Positions 1-7,792 are shown, numbered from the stretch's first letter. The stretch is DNA of 11,850 nt from Methylorubrum extorquens (GCA_019695455.1 JAEUAC010000011.1:1-11850); one strand, 5' to 3'. The notes: generated from the sequence alone by a model not told the origin. Made by a program: numbers and translations.

Positions 1-74
1 TGGCTGGGGGACCTGGATTCGAACCAGGACTAGCGGAGTCAGAGTCCGCGGTTCTACCGTTAAACTATCCCCCA
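1..74 (-). tRNA. tRNA-Gln, anticodon CUG
   Basis: Reading the minus strand from 74 to 1 gives a full cloverleaf of 74 bases. The acceptor arm TGGGGGA (74-68) pairs with TCCCCCA (11-5), followed by discriminator G (4) and an encoded CCA (3-1). The anticodon stem GCGGA/TCCGC encloses the loop CTCTGAC, giving anticodon CUG, which reads CAG for glutamine. The T arm is CTGGT-TCGAATC-CAGGT and the D-loop contains the expected AACGGTAGA. A first base U with a G discriminator is typical of bacterial tRNA-Gln. The window begins exactly at the last base of the CCA. Confidence 0.96.
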
Positions 75-376
75 ACTCGGCCGGCCTTCGATCGGACGGC
101 CCGAGCTGGATCGCGAGGCAGGGTCGGTTGCGACCGCCCGCGATGCTGCCGGCCCCAATAGGGTGGTTTGCCCGAAGGGTCAACGGGGTGGCCGCGGGGC
201 GGTGGTGCCGAGGCCGGCGACCGTGCGCTGTCCCGCGGCCGGCTCCGTCGTTCGTCCGGCCCGGGCCCGCGCCGCGGCCGGCCTGGTCGGGCGGGAGCGT
301 CGCGGTCTCCTAAAACGGGGGCGTGGCGACCTTCGGCCGCCTTGCCGAACGGCCGTGGTCCAGGCATGGTGGCCGC
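75..376. other. intergenic region between tRNA-Gln and a divergent small gene
   Basis: This roughly 300-base stretch separates divergent transcripts. It holds the candidate tRNA promoter at 155-183. On the plus strand the only AT-rich block is CCTAAAAC near 309-316, which could be a -10 (TAAAAC, 311-316) for the small membrane gene, but no convincing -35 sits 16-18 bases upstream. Several frames stay open through it on both strands only because stop codons are rare at this GC content. No conserved protein, RNA or repeat was recognised. Confidence 0.4.
155..183 (-). promoter_or_regulatory. candidate sigma-70 promoter for tRNA-Gln
   Basis: On the minus strand TTGACC (183-178) is followed after 17 bases by TATTGG (160-155). 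This is a good -35 and a fair -10 at ideal spacing. A start near 148 would leave a leader of about 75 bases before the tRNA 5' end, which RNase P would remove. The match was made by eye. No other well-spaced pair was seen between 75 and 180. Confidence 0.5.
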
Positions 377-646
377 ATGTCGCCGATCGTCATCCCGCTC
401 GCGCTGCTCGTCCTCGCCGTCATCGGGGCGGCGCTCGTCGTCGTCGCGGTGGGCATCTACAACCGGCTGGGCCTTCTCACGGCGACCCTCAAGGAGCTGA
501 AGGACCTCGCGGTCGGCAGCCAGGGCGAGCTCGTGAAGACCAAGGAAGGCATCGGCAAGGTCCATTCGGACCTCGGCCGCCTGGTCTCGTCCGCGAACGT
601 GACGTCCGAGCTCGTCCGCTCGGCGAGCCGCCTGCCGACGCGCTGA
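377..646 (+). CDS. small single-pass membrane protein, function unknown
   Basis: An 89-residue protein with an N-terminal transmembrane helix (about residues 4-27, rich in I, L, V and A), followed by YNRLG and a mostly helical, charged tail (about residues 30-85) with many K, E, D and R and regular leucines. The helix plus YNRL junction is faintly like the start of LemA proteins, but the protein is far too short for that family and the rest does not match. Codons are strongly G/C-ending like the neighbours, which supports real coding. ATG 377 is preferred because it places the helix at the N-terminus. A GTG at 323 in the same frame would add 18 polar residues in front. No strong Shine-Dalgarno is visible for either. 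The gene is convergent with the hydrolase that ends at 660. The tail is probably cytoplasmic or periplasmic and may self-associate (inference). Confidence 0.6.
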   Translation: MSPIVIPLALLVLAVIGAALVVVAVGIYNRLGLLTATLKELKDLAVGSQGELVKTKEGIGKVHSDLGRLVSSANVTSELVRSASRLPTR

Positions 647-652
647 GCGCGC

Positions 653-670
653 GCGGCGCTCAGGCGCCGC
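653..670. terminator. GC hairpin between convergent genes, possible bidirectional terminator
   Basis: GCGGCGC (653-659), loop TCAG (660-663), GCGCCGC (664-670) forms a perfect 7-bp stem. It lies 7 bases after the small membrane gene stop and contains the minus-strand stop codon of the hydrolase in its loop. There is no T tract on either side, so it may be a stabilising or Rho-assisted end rather than a classic intrinsic terminator. Confidence 0.35.
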
Positions 671-1490
671 TCATCCCGACGATCGTCCGGAACAGGTCGG
701 ATCGCGCGTCGACCAGCTCGTCCAGCACGTCGAAATGGTTGCGGCCTGGCACGTCCAGCATCGTGGGCGAGAGCTCCGCCCAGTCCGCGGCGAGCCGGCT
801 CGATTGCCGGTGGAACTCCGCCGATTCCGCCCCGCCGACGACCAGCGCCAGCGGCGCGCGGCTGCGGGGCCGGGTGCCCGTCAGCGCGAGCGTGGCCGCG
901 ACGTCGGGATCGAGGCGCAGCGCCTCGTTCATGGTGGTGTGGATCAGGGGCGCGAGGTCGAACACGCCGGAGATCGGGACCGCCCCGGCCAGGGGATCGG
1001 CCGGCAGGCCGTGCGCCGCCCAGTCGGTCGCGAGATGGAGCGCCGCGAGGTAGCCGCCGGCCGAATGGCCCGCGACCACGAGGCCGCGCCGCTCGCGCGC
1101 GTCCAGGACGTCGCGGTGGAGGGCGACGAAGGCGCGCCGCGTCGCCTCCGCGATGCGGGGCAGCGCGACGTCCGGGCAGAGCGGATAGGTGAGAAGCGCG
1201 ACCGACAGCCCCCGGGCCAGGAAGGCGTCCGCCACCCAGGAGAAGTCGTCCTTGGAGAAGGCGCGGAAATAGCCGCCGTGGATGAAGAGGACGCAGCCCC
1301 GCGGGTCCGCCGGCCGGAACAGGTCCAGGACCTCGCGCGGATGCTCGCCGTAGCGGTGCGTCGTCGGCGGGTGGCGCGTCCGGGTGGCGAGCGCGCGCGC
1401 GGGCCAGGCGGCGTAGATGCCGACCGCGTCGGGCACGAGGACGCGCGGGTTGTATTCGCGCTCGTGCCAGGGATCCACGGCCGCGCTCAT
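660..1490 (-). CDS. alpha/beta hydrolase, arylformamidase (kynurenine formamidase)-like
   Basis: A 276-residue soluble alpha/beta hydrolase resembling the animal-type arylformamidase (AFMID) group, which hydrolyses N-formylkynurenine to kynurenine and formate. Visible signatures are an N-terminal EREYNPR (10-16), the oxyanion motif HGGYFR (71-76), the nucleophile elbow GHSAGG (141-146, Ser143), ESAEFHRQS (222-230) and NHFDVLDEL (251-259, catalytic His252). The acid position is Glu222 where mouse AFMID has Asp, as I recall it. The length is near that of other family members. ATG 1490 is preferred because the family's REYN start follows it. An in-frame ATG at 1589 would overlap the TRAP gene and adds an atypical Pro/Arg-rich leader. 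No clear Shine-Dalgarno is seen, and a GC hairpin lies just upstream. It is the last gene of a likely operon with the TRAP protein (49-base gap). Because kynA and kynU nearby lack an adjacent formamidase, it may supply that step. It could equally be an esterase of unrelated specificity. Confidence 0.85.
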   Translation of the reverse strand: MSAAVDPWHEREYNPRVLVPDAVGIYAAWPARALATRTRHPPTTHRYGEHPREVLDLFRPADPRGCVLFIHGGYFRAFSKDDFSWVADAFLARGLSVALLTYPLCPDVALPRIAEATRRAFVALHRDVLDARERRGLVVAGHSAGGYLAALHLATDWAAHGLPADPLAGAVPISGVFDLAPLIHTTMNEALRLDPDVAATLALTGTRPRSRAPLALVVGGAESAEFHRQSSRLAADWAELSPTMLDVPGRNHFDVLDELVDARSDLFRTIVGMSGA

Positions 1491-1511
1491 GGGCGGCCGG
1501 AGGGGGCGATA

Positions 1512-1532
1512 GGGCGGCCCGGACGGCCGCCC
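1512..1532 (-). terminator. GC hairpin between TRAP protein and hydrolase genes
   Basis: GGGCGGCC (1512-1519), loop CGGAC, GGCCGCCC (1525-1532): a perfect 8-bp stem 7 bases past the TRAP gene stop on the minus strand. It has no U tract. In binding-protein operons such a stem often stabilises the upstream message or attenuates the downstream gene, which would fit a high-copy periplasmic protein followed by a low-level enzyme (inference). Confidence 0.35.
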
Positions 1533-1539
1533 GGGCGCG

Positions 1540-2616
<1,077 letters not shown>

Positions 2617-2663
2617 GCTCGGGGTTCCCGTCGTTTCCTCGAAGACGTGCGCTTGCGGGCGCA

Positions 2664-2685
2664 TCTCGGGCCCCTGTGCCCGAGA
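2664..2685 (-). other. 8-bp inverted repeat upstream of the TRAP gene
   Basis: TCTCGGGC (2664-2671), loop CCCTGT, GCCCGAGA (2678-2685) is a perfect dyad 48 bases upstream of the TRAP gene start, in the 148-base gap after the dehydrogenase. It could be an operator, a processing hairpin or part of the dehydrogenase terminator. No T tract follows on the minus strand. Confidence 0.35.
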
Positions 2686-2745
2686 ACGGGACCGATGGCC
2701 AGCGCGAAGCGTCGCGCCGCCGCCGCCCTCTCCTCGGGCCGGGGC

Positions 2746-2763
2746 CCGCCGCTGGCGCGGCGG
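2746..2763 (-). terminator. GC hairpin directly after the dehydrogenase stop
   Basis: CCGCCGC (2746-2752), loop TGGC, GCGGCGG (2757-2763) is a perfect 7-bp stem starting one base past the dehydrogenase stop codon on the minus strand. It has no U tract. It may cause partial termination or protect the message end, so the two downstream genes need not be strictly co-expressed with the dehydrogenase. Confidence 0.35.
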
Positions 2764-2764
2764 A

Positions 2765-4174
2765 TCAGGCGGGCGCGAAGATCTTGCCCGGGTTCATGAT
2801 GCCGAGCGGATCGAGCGCGGCCTTCACGGCCCGCATGGTGAGCACGTTGTCGCCGTGCTCGCGGAGCAGGAAGTCCTGCTTGCCCTGGCCGATGCCGTGC
2901 TCGCCCGTGCAGGTGCCGTCCATGGCGATGGCGCGCGCGTTCAGCCGGTCGATGAAGGCCTTGATGCGCGCCATCTCGCCCGCATCCTCCACCATGCCCA
3001 TGACCGAGACGTGGAAGTTGCCGTCGCCCACGTGGCCGACGATGGGGGCGACGAGCCCCGTCTCCTCGATGTCGCGCTTCGTCTCGACCATGGCGTCGGC
3101 GAGCCGCGAGATCGGCACGCAGACGTCGGTGGCGATGAACTTCGAGCCGGGCCGCAGCTCCAGGCAGGCCCAGTAGACGTCGTGGCGGGCCTGCCAGAGG
3201 CGGTTGCGCTCCTCGGCGTTCTCCGCCCAGTCGAAATCGCCGCCGCCGCATTCCGTCACGATCTCGCCGAAGGCCGTCGCCTGCTCGCGCACGCCCGCAT
3301 CGCTGCCGTGGAACTCGAGAAACAGCGTCGGCCGCTCCGCGAGACCCAGATGCGAATGGGCGTTGCAGGCGCGCACCTGCACGTCGTCGAGGAGCTCGAC
3401 CCGGGCGAGCGGGATGCCGTAGCGCGCCGCCATGATGACGGCGTCGCAGGCCGAGCGGAGATCCGGGAAGGAGCAGATCGCGGCCGAGATCGCGGGCGGG
3501 ATGCCGTGGAGCTTGAGGGTGAGCTCGCAGATGATGCCGAGCGTGCCCTCGGCGCCGACCATGAGGCGCGTGATGTCGTAGCCGGCGCTCGACTTGCGGG
3601 CGCGTGTCCCGGTGCGGCGCACCGAGCCGTCCGGCATGACGACCGTGAGGGCGAGCACGTTGTCCTTCATGGTGCCGTAGCGGACGGCCGCCGTGCCCGA
3701 GGCGCGCGTCGACGCCATGCCGCCGAGCGAGGCGTCCGCGCCGGGATCGACGGGGAAGAACAGGCCGAGGTCGCGCAGGTGCGCGTTCAGCTGCTTGCGG
3801 GTGACGCCCGCCTGGACGACGCAGTCCATGTCCTCCTCGTGGACGGCGAGGACCGCGTTCATGCGGCCCATGTCGACCGACACGCCCCCGTCCGGCGCGT
3901 TGCAGCCAGCCTCGAGCGAGGAGCCCGTCCCGAACGGCACGATCGGGATCCGGTGCGCCGCGCAGGTCCGCACGATCTCGCTCACCTCCGCGACGCTCTC
4001 CGGGAACACGACCGCGTCCGGGGGCTGCACGGGATGCCAGCTGACGATGTTGGCGTGCTGCGCCCGGATCGCCTCGCCCCGGCTGAAGCGGCCGCCGAAG
4101 CGCGCCTCCAGGGCGGAGAGGCCGGCGACGCGAGAGGGCGGGCTCGTCGCCGCCTCGTTGAACGTGTTGCTCAT
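2765..4174 (-). CDS. FAD-linked D-lactate/D-2-hydroxyacid dehydrogenase
   Basis: A 469-residue flavoprotein of the FAD_binding_4 plus FAD-oxidase_C architecture, the LDHD/yeast Dld1 type. It oxidises D-lactate or a related D-2-hydroxyacid to the 2-oxoacid and passes electrons to the respiratory chain (family knowledge). The FAD-binding half shows PFGTGSSLEAG (80-90), VDPGADASLGGMAS (142-155), YGTMKDN (166-172) and GAEGTLGI (207-214). The C-terminal half has the metal-site motif GHVGDGNFH (380-388), GTCTGEHGIG (420-429) and the ending MNPGKIF (460-466). The length is normal and no signal peptide is present. ATG 4174 has AGGGA about 10 bases upstream. It is the first gene of a likely operon with the TRAP binding protein (148-base gap), and it diverges from the antitoxin gene with only 36 bases between the starts, so its promoter must lie inside the antitoxin coding region. 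Glycolate oxidase GlcD is a related alternative but normally occurs with GlcE/GlcF, which are absent. Confidence 0.92.
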   Translation of the reverse strand: MSNTFNEAATSPPSRVAGLSALEARFGGRFSRGEAIRAQHANIVSWHPVQPPDAVVFPESVAEVSEIVRTCAAHRIPIVPFGTGSSLEAGCNAPDGGVSVDMGRMNAVLAVHEEDMDCVVQAGVTRKQLNAHLRDLGLFFPVDPGADASLGGMASTRASGTAAVRYGTMKDNVLALTVVMPDGSVRRTGTRARKSSAGYDITRLMVGAEGTLGIICELTLKLHGIPPAISAAICSFPDLRSACDAVIMAARYGIPLARVELLDDVQVRACNAHSHLGLAERPTLFLEFHGSDAGVREQATAFGEIVTECGGGDFDWAENAEERNRLWQARHDVYWACLELRPGSKFIATDVCVPISRLADAMVETKRDIEETGLVAPIVGHVGDGNFHVSVMGMVEDAGEMARIKAFIDRLNARAIAMDGTCTGEHGIGQGKQDFLLREHGDNVLTMRAVKAALDPLGIMNPGKIFAPA

Positions 4175-4186
4175 GCGAGCTACATC
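4158..4186 (+). promoter_or_regulatory. candidate promoter for the toxin-antitoxin pair
   Basis: TTGAAC (4158-4163), 17 bases, TACATC (4181-4186): a good -35 and weak -10, with a start near 4193 just ahead of the GGAGG at 4201. It lies over the first codons of the divergent dehydrogenase. A short dyad GCTC-ATGC-GAGC (4169-4180) lies in the spacer and covers the dehydrogenase start codon, and CGAGCT is repeated directly at 4176-4181 and 4193-4198. These could be antitoxin operator elements. Matches were found by eye. Confidence 0.35.
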
Positions 4187-4210
4187 CCTGTTCGAGCTTT
4201 GGAGGACATC

Positions 4211-4483
4211 ATGGCCGCGAACGCCTTCGTGCGCGCCCGCATCGACGGGTCGGTGAGAGACGAGGCCGCCGCCGTCCTGGCGAAGATGGGCCTGACGGTG
4301 TCGGACGTGGTGCGGATGACGCTGACGCGCGTCGCGCAGGACAAGGCGCTGCCGTTCGACCTGAAGGTGCCGACCGCGGACACCCGCGCGGCGATGTCGG
4401 AAGCCCGGGCGATCATGGAGGGCCGAACGAGCCGGTTCGCGACGTCGCAGGCGCTGCTCGATGACCTCGACACGAACGGCTGA
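4211..4483 (+). CDS. RelB/DinJ-family antitoxin
   Basis: A 90-residue antitoxin. The N-terminal half is a ribbon-helix-helix DNA-binding fold: strand FVRARID (6-12), a helix through EAAAVLAKMGL (18-28), then SDVVRMTLTRVAQ (31-43). It continues into the family's ALPFDLKVP (46-54) and an acidic, helical C-terminal tail expected to wrap the toxin. A perfect GGAGG at 4201-4205, five bases before ATG 4211, fixes the start. The last 23 bases overlap the toxin gene, the usual antitoxin-first order, so translation is probably coupled. It should repress its own promoter together with the toxin (family knowledge). The gene body is not obviously different in composition from its neighbours. Confidence 0.92.
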   Translation: MAANAFVRARIDGSVRDEAAAVLAKMGLTVSDVVRMTLTRVAQDKALPFDLKVPTADTRAAMSEARAIMEGRTSRFATSQALLDDLDTNG

Positions 4484-4778
4484 ATCCAAGCGCGCGCGCA
4501 TTCCGCGAACGGCCGACTACACGCGCGGCTTCGCCAAGGATTGGGAACGGCTGTCCCGCTCCGGCCGCTACGACATGCGCCGCCTGAAGGAGGTCATGCT
4601 CCTCCTGGTCGCGAACGACGACCCGCTCGGGGCCGAATGGCTCGACCACGCCCTCAAGGGCCAATGGTCGGACCATCGCGAGTGCCATGTCGGCGGCGAC
4701 TTCCTGCTGATCTACCGCGCGAGCGAGCGCGACGTCGTGTTCGTCAGGGCCGGTACCCACGCGGAGCTGTTCGAGTAG
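4461..4778 (+). CDS. yafQ: YafQ-family mRNA-cleaving toxin (RelE superfamily)
   Basis: A 105-residue toxin of the YafQ branch, ribosome-dependent endoribonucleases that cut translated mRNA. The C-terminal half matches the family motif by motif: LDHALKGQW (61-69), DHRECHVGGDFLLIY (71-85) and VRAGTHAELF (95-104). The residues known to matter in E. coli YafQ (His50, His63, Asp67, His87, Phe91) all have counterparts at a constant offset of 13: His63, His76, Asp80, His100 and Phe104. The toxin therefore looks intact and active. The offset reflects an N-terminal extension (MTSTRTAESKRARIPR) rich in Arg and Thr. ATG 4461 overlaps the antitoxin by 23 bases; the next in-frame Met (39) would remove the first helix. 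The gene is convergent with the short-chain dehydrogenase, 17 bases apart, with no terminator seen between them. Confidence 0.93.
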   Translation: MTSTRTAESKRARIPRTADYTRGFAKDWERLSRSGRYDMRRLKEVMLLLVANDDPLGAEWLDHALKGQWSDHRECHVGGDFLLIYRASERDVVFVRAGTHAELFE

Positions 4779-4795
4779 GACCGCCCCCCGTCCCG

Positions 4796-5566
4796 TCACC
4801 GATTCCGTCCGAGGTCGCGGAAGTTCATCCAGTGGGCGGTCGCGATCCAGCCGGCGTCGACCGGGAGGGTCGCGCCCGTGACGGCGCTCGCCGCGTCGGA
4901 GAGGAGGAAGGCGGTCGCGGCCGCGACCTCGTCCGGTTCGACGAGGCGGCGCTGCGCGGCATGCGCCTCGAGCACGCTCGCGTCGCGGGCGCCGGACTCG
5001 ATCTTCGCCTTCAGCGTCGGCGTGAGCGTGAAGCCCGGCGCGACGGCGTTGACGCGGATCCCGAGCGGTCCGAGATCGCCCGCCATGAGGGCCGTCGCGG
5101 CGCCGAGCGCGGCCTTGGCGGGCGCGTAGGCGTGGAGGGGGAGGGGGCGCGCCTCGTTGATGGACGTGACGTTGACGATGGCGCCGCGGCCGCGCGCCGC
5201 CATGAGCCGGCCGAAGGCGCGGCAGCAGGCGAGCGCGCCGAAATAGTTCACGGCGAAGATGCGCGCCTCGAGCGCCGTGTCCATGTCGAGGAACGGGACC
5301 ACGTCCTGGAACAGGCCGGCCGCGTTGACGAGCGCGGCCACGGGACGGTCGGCGAGCCGCGCCGCCAGCGCCGCGACGGCGGCCGCGTCGGAGACGTCGA
5401 GCGGAAGCTGGAGCGCGTCGGCCGGCAGGGCGAGCCGGGGCGCCGCGAGGTCCGTCGCCACCACCGTCCAGCCGTCCCGCGCGAGCCGCAGCGCGATGGC
5501 GGCCCCGATGCCGCCGGCCGCCCCGGTCACGAGCGCGACGCCGCGCTCCTCCCCTCGATCCGCCAA
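4796..5566 (-). CDS. SDR-family NAD-dependent oxidoreductase
   Basis: A 256-residue classical short-chain dehydrogenase/reductase. Seen in order: the cofactor loop TGAAGGIG (14-21); Asp39 at the end of the second strand (VVATDL), which favours NAD over NADP; NAAG (81-84); catalytic Ser135 in NVTSINE; YAPAK with Tyr147 and Lys151; and VAPG (175-178). The Ser-Tyr spacing is 12 rather than the commoner 13. The start is a TTG at 5566, chosen because GGGAG lies 9 bases upstream and the only other nearby in-frame candidate (GTG, codon 13) would destroy the first strand. The substrate cannot be read from sequence. It lies 79 bases downstream of kynA on the same strand, so it may be the third gene of the kyn operon, although a GC palindrome cluster separates them. 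It is convergent with the toxin gene. Confidence 0.9.
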   Translation of the reverse strand: MADRGEERGVALVTGAAGGIGAAIALRLARDGWTVVATDLAAPRLALPADALQLPLDVSDAAAVAALAARLADRPVAALVNAAGLFQDVVPFLDMDTALEARIFAVNYFGALACCRAFGRLMAARGRGAIVNVTSINEARPLPLHAYAPAKAALGAATALMAGDLGPLGIRVNAVAPGFTLTPTLKAKIESGARDASVLEAHAAQRRLVEPDEVAAATAFLLSDAASAVTGATLPVDAGWIATAHWMNFRDLGRNR

Positions 5567-5622
5567 CCCGTTCCGCTCCCGACCGTTTCGGGGTCAGTAG
5601 CCGACAGTGCAGCGGGAGGCTA

Positions 5623-5644
5623 CCGGCGCGCCGGCCGCGGCCGG
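5623..5644 (-). terminator. GC palindromes just after kynA
   Basis: Two overlapping perfect palindromes, CCGGCGCGCCGG (5623-5634) and CCGGCCGCGGCCGG (5631-5644), begin two bases past the kynA stop on the minus strand. The second can fold as a 5-bp stem with a CGCG loop. A further 6-bp dyad (GTAGCC 5597-5602 / GGCTAC 5618-5623) lies closer to the next gene. They may attenuate transcription into the short-chain dehydrogenase. No U tract is present. Confidence 0.3.
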
Positions 5645-5645
5645 G

Positions 5646-6485
5646 CTAGAGTTCCGTCCGCAGCCGCCACAATTCGGGGAAGAGGACGGTGTCGAGCATC
5701 TTGCGGAGATAGGAGACGCCGGCCGTGCCGCCGGTGCCGCGCTTGAAGCCGATGATGCGCTCCACGGTGGTGACGTGCCGGAAGCGCCACAGGCGGAACG
5801 CCTCCTCGAGGTCCACCAGCTCCTCGCCGAGCTCGTAGAGGTCGAAGTGCCGGTCCGGGTCGCGGTAGATCGCCGTCCAGGCCGCCAGCAGGGTCGGGTC
5901 CTCCGGCACCCGCCCGCGCAGGTCGCGGCCCAGCACGTCCGGCGCGATCGGGAAGCCCCGGCGGGCGAGGCAGGCGACGGCCTCGTCGTAGAGCGAGGGG
6001 GCGGCGAGCGCCGCCTCGACGACGGCGAGCCGCGCGGGGTCGTGGCGATGCGGCTCCAGCATGGCGGCGTTCTTGTTGCCGAGCCGGAACTCGATCGCCC
6101 TGTACTGGAAGGACTGGAAGCCGGACGAGTTGGCGAGGTGCGGCCGGACGCCCGAATATTCGGACGGCGTCATGGTGGCGAGCACGGTCCAGGCGGAGAC
6201 GAGCTGCTCCATGATGCGCGTCACCCGCGCCAGCGCCTTGAAGCAATGCGGCAGCCGATCCTCCCGCAGCGCGACGATCGCGCCGTCGAGCTCGTGCAGC
6301 GTCAGCTTCATCCAGAGCTCGGAGACCTGGTGCTGGACGATGAAGAGGAGCTCGTTCGGGTCCGGCGAGAGCGGGTGCTGGGCGGCGAGCAGGCGGTCGA
6401 GGTCGAGGTAGTCCGCGTAGGACATGTCCTTCGCGAAATCGAGCTTGGCCTCGTGCCAGGCGGGTGCGCCGCCCTCCGCCTTCAC
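5646..6485 (-). CDS. kynA: tryptophan 2,3-dioxygenase
   Basis: A 279-residue haem dioxygenase that opens the indole ring of L-tryptophan to N-formylkynurenine, the first step of the kynurenine pathway; it acts as a cytoplasmic tetramer. Compared with Xanthomonas campestris TDO as I recall it, the key residues are all present at a constant offset of 3: His52 (FIVQHQ, active-site base), Tyr110 and Arg114 (PSEYSGVR, substrate carboxylate), proximal haem ligand His237 (FRHVTT) and Thr251 in KRGTGG. SSGFQSFQYR (120-129) and LGNKN (135-139) are also typical. The start is GTG 6485, which overlaps the kynU stop as GTGA; GGGAG lies 7 bases upstream. The frame stays open farther upstream across kynU, but that part is only a shadow. 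The length is within the bacterial range. Translation is probably coupled to kynU. Confidence 0.97.
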   Translation of the reverse strand: MKAEGGAPAWHEAKLDFAKDMSYADYLDLDRLLAAQHPLSPDPNELLFIVQHQVSELWMKLTLHELDGAIVALREDRLPHCFKALARVTRIMEQLVSAWTVLATMTPSEYSGVRPHLANSSGFQSFQYRAIEFRLGNKNAAMLEPHRHDPARLAVVEAALAAPSLYDEAVACLARRGFPIAPDVLGRDLRGRVPEDPTLLAAWTAIYRDPDRHFDLYELGEELVDLEEAFRLWRFRHVTTVERIIGFKRGTGGTAGVSYLRKMLDTVLFPELWRLRTEL

Positions 6486-7714
6486 GTGACGGCTCCCGCC
6501 TCGACGGGCGGCAGGTCGTCCCAGGCGCGGCTCCCGAGCACGTCCCGGATCGCCTCGGCCGCGTCGAAGACGTCGACGAAGCGGATGTAGAGCGGCGCGA
6601 AGCCGAACCGCATGGCGTCCGGCGCCCGGAAGTCGCCGACGATGCCGCGCGCGATCAGGGCCCGCACCGCCCCGTAGGCGTCCGGGTGGCGGAGCGAGAC
6701 GTGGCTGCCGCGCCGCGCGCCCTCCCGCGGGGAGGCGAGCTCGACGCCGAGCGGGGCGAGCCGCTCGTCCGCGAGCGAGACGAAGAGGTCGCAGAGCGCC
6801 CGCCCCTTGGCGGCGAGACGCGCCATGTCGATTCCCTCGAACGCGGCGAGCGCCGCCTCGAGAGCGACCAGGGAGAGCATGGGCGGCGTGGAGCAGAGCG
6901 CCGCCCGGATGCCGGGGGCGGCCGTGAAGCCCGCATCGAACCGGAACGGGTCGGCATGGCCGAACCACCCCTGCAGCGGCTGGTCGAACGCCGCCTGGTG
7001 CCGGCGCGCGACGAAGACGTGCGAGGGCGCCCCGGGTCCGCCGTTCAGGTACTTGTAGCCGCAGCCGACCGCGAAATCGGCGCCCGACGCCGTCAGGTCC
7101 AGCCGGACGGCGCCGCTCGAATGGGCGAGGTCCCAGACGGCGAGGGCGCCAGCGGCGTGGATGGCCGCCGTCACGGCCGTCATGTCCTGCATGAGGGCCG
7201 AGCGGTAGTTCACGTGCGACAGGGTCGCGACGGCCGTCCGGGGCCCGACCGCGCTCGCGATCTCGCTCGCGGCGACGAAGCGGGTCGTCAGCCCCAGCAT
7301 CCGGGCCGCGCTCTCGACGATGTGGTTGTCGGACGGGAAGTTGCCGGCCTCCGCCAGGATCTCGGTCCGGTCCGGCCGCATCCGGCAGGCCGCGACGAGG
7401 AGCTTGAAGAGGTTCACGGAGATCGAATCCGTGATCGTCACCTCGTCCGGCGCGGCGCCGAGAAGGGGGGCGAGCATGGCCCCGACCCGGCCCGGCGCCG
7501 CGTACCAGCCCGCCGTGTTCCAGGAGCCGATGAGGTCGCGGCCCCATTCCTCCCGCACCGTCCGGCCGACCCGCTCCGCCACGCCGCGGGGCAGGGCGCC
7601 GAGCGAGTTGCCGTCGAGGTAGAGGGTGCCATCCGGCAGCTCGAAGCGCTGCCGCGCGACGGCGAGCGGGTCGTCCCGGTCCTGCGCCTCGCAGTCGCGT
7701 CGGTCGATCGCCAT
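6482..7714 (-). CDS. kynU: kynureninase
   Basis: A 410-residue PLP enzyme of fold type I that cleaves L-kynurenine to anthranilate and L-alanine. Signatures include LDGNSLG (33-39), GNFPSDNH (124-131, phosphate/cofactor region), VWDLAHSSGA (193-202, Asp195 contacting the PLP nitrogen), GYKYLNGGPG (219-228, Schiff-base Lys221), QGWFGH (248-253) and RFGFAPLYI (369-377). The length is close to the usual of about 415. ATG 7714 has AGGAG five bases upstream; an in-frame ATG at 7792 would add a Pro/Arg-rich stretch without family support. It is the first gene of the operon, followed by kynA with a 4-base overlap. No kynB-type cyclase formamidase is in the operon. Its promoter region is shared with the divergent hydrolase operon. 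Confidence 0.97.
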   Translation of the reverse strand: MAIDRRDCEAQDRDDPLAVARQRFELPDGTLYLDGNSLGALPRGVAERVGRTVREEWGRDLIGSWNTAGWYAAPGRVGAMLAPLLGAAPDEVTITDSISVNLFKLLVAACRMRPDRTEILAEAGNFPSDNHIVESAARMLGLTTRFVAASEIASAVGPRTAVATLSHVNYRSALMQDMTAVTAAIHAAGALAVWDLAHSSGAVRLDLTASGADFAVGCGYKYLNGGPGAPSHVFVARRHQAAFDQPLQGWFGHADPFRFDAGFTAAPGIRAALCSTPPMLSLVALEAALAAFEGIDMARLAAKGRALCDLFVSLADERLAPLGVELASPREGARRGSHVSLRHPDAYGAVRALIARGIVGDFRAPDAMRFGFAPLYIRFVDVFDAAEAIRDVLGSRAWDDLPPVEAGAVT

Positions 7715-7792
7715 GCCGGCTCCTGTGCGCGGTCGCGTCGGCGCCGGGACGGCCCGACCGCCGGCCCGGCCGGCGACGCCCGTCCGGAGCAA

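Noticed and set aside
4211..4778. Toxin-antitoxin pair as a sign of a mobile island
   Set aside because: No integrase, transposase or flanking repeat was seen and composition is not clearly different. YafQ pairs are common in chromosomes.
6486..7547. Extended kynA frame suggesting a fusion protein
   Set aside because: The upstream part overlaps kynU in another frame and is low-complexity Arg/Gly/Pro. GTG 6485 with GGGAG and a GTGA overlap explains kynA fully.
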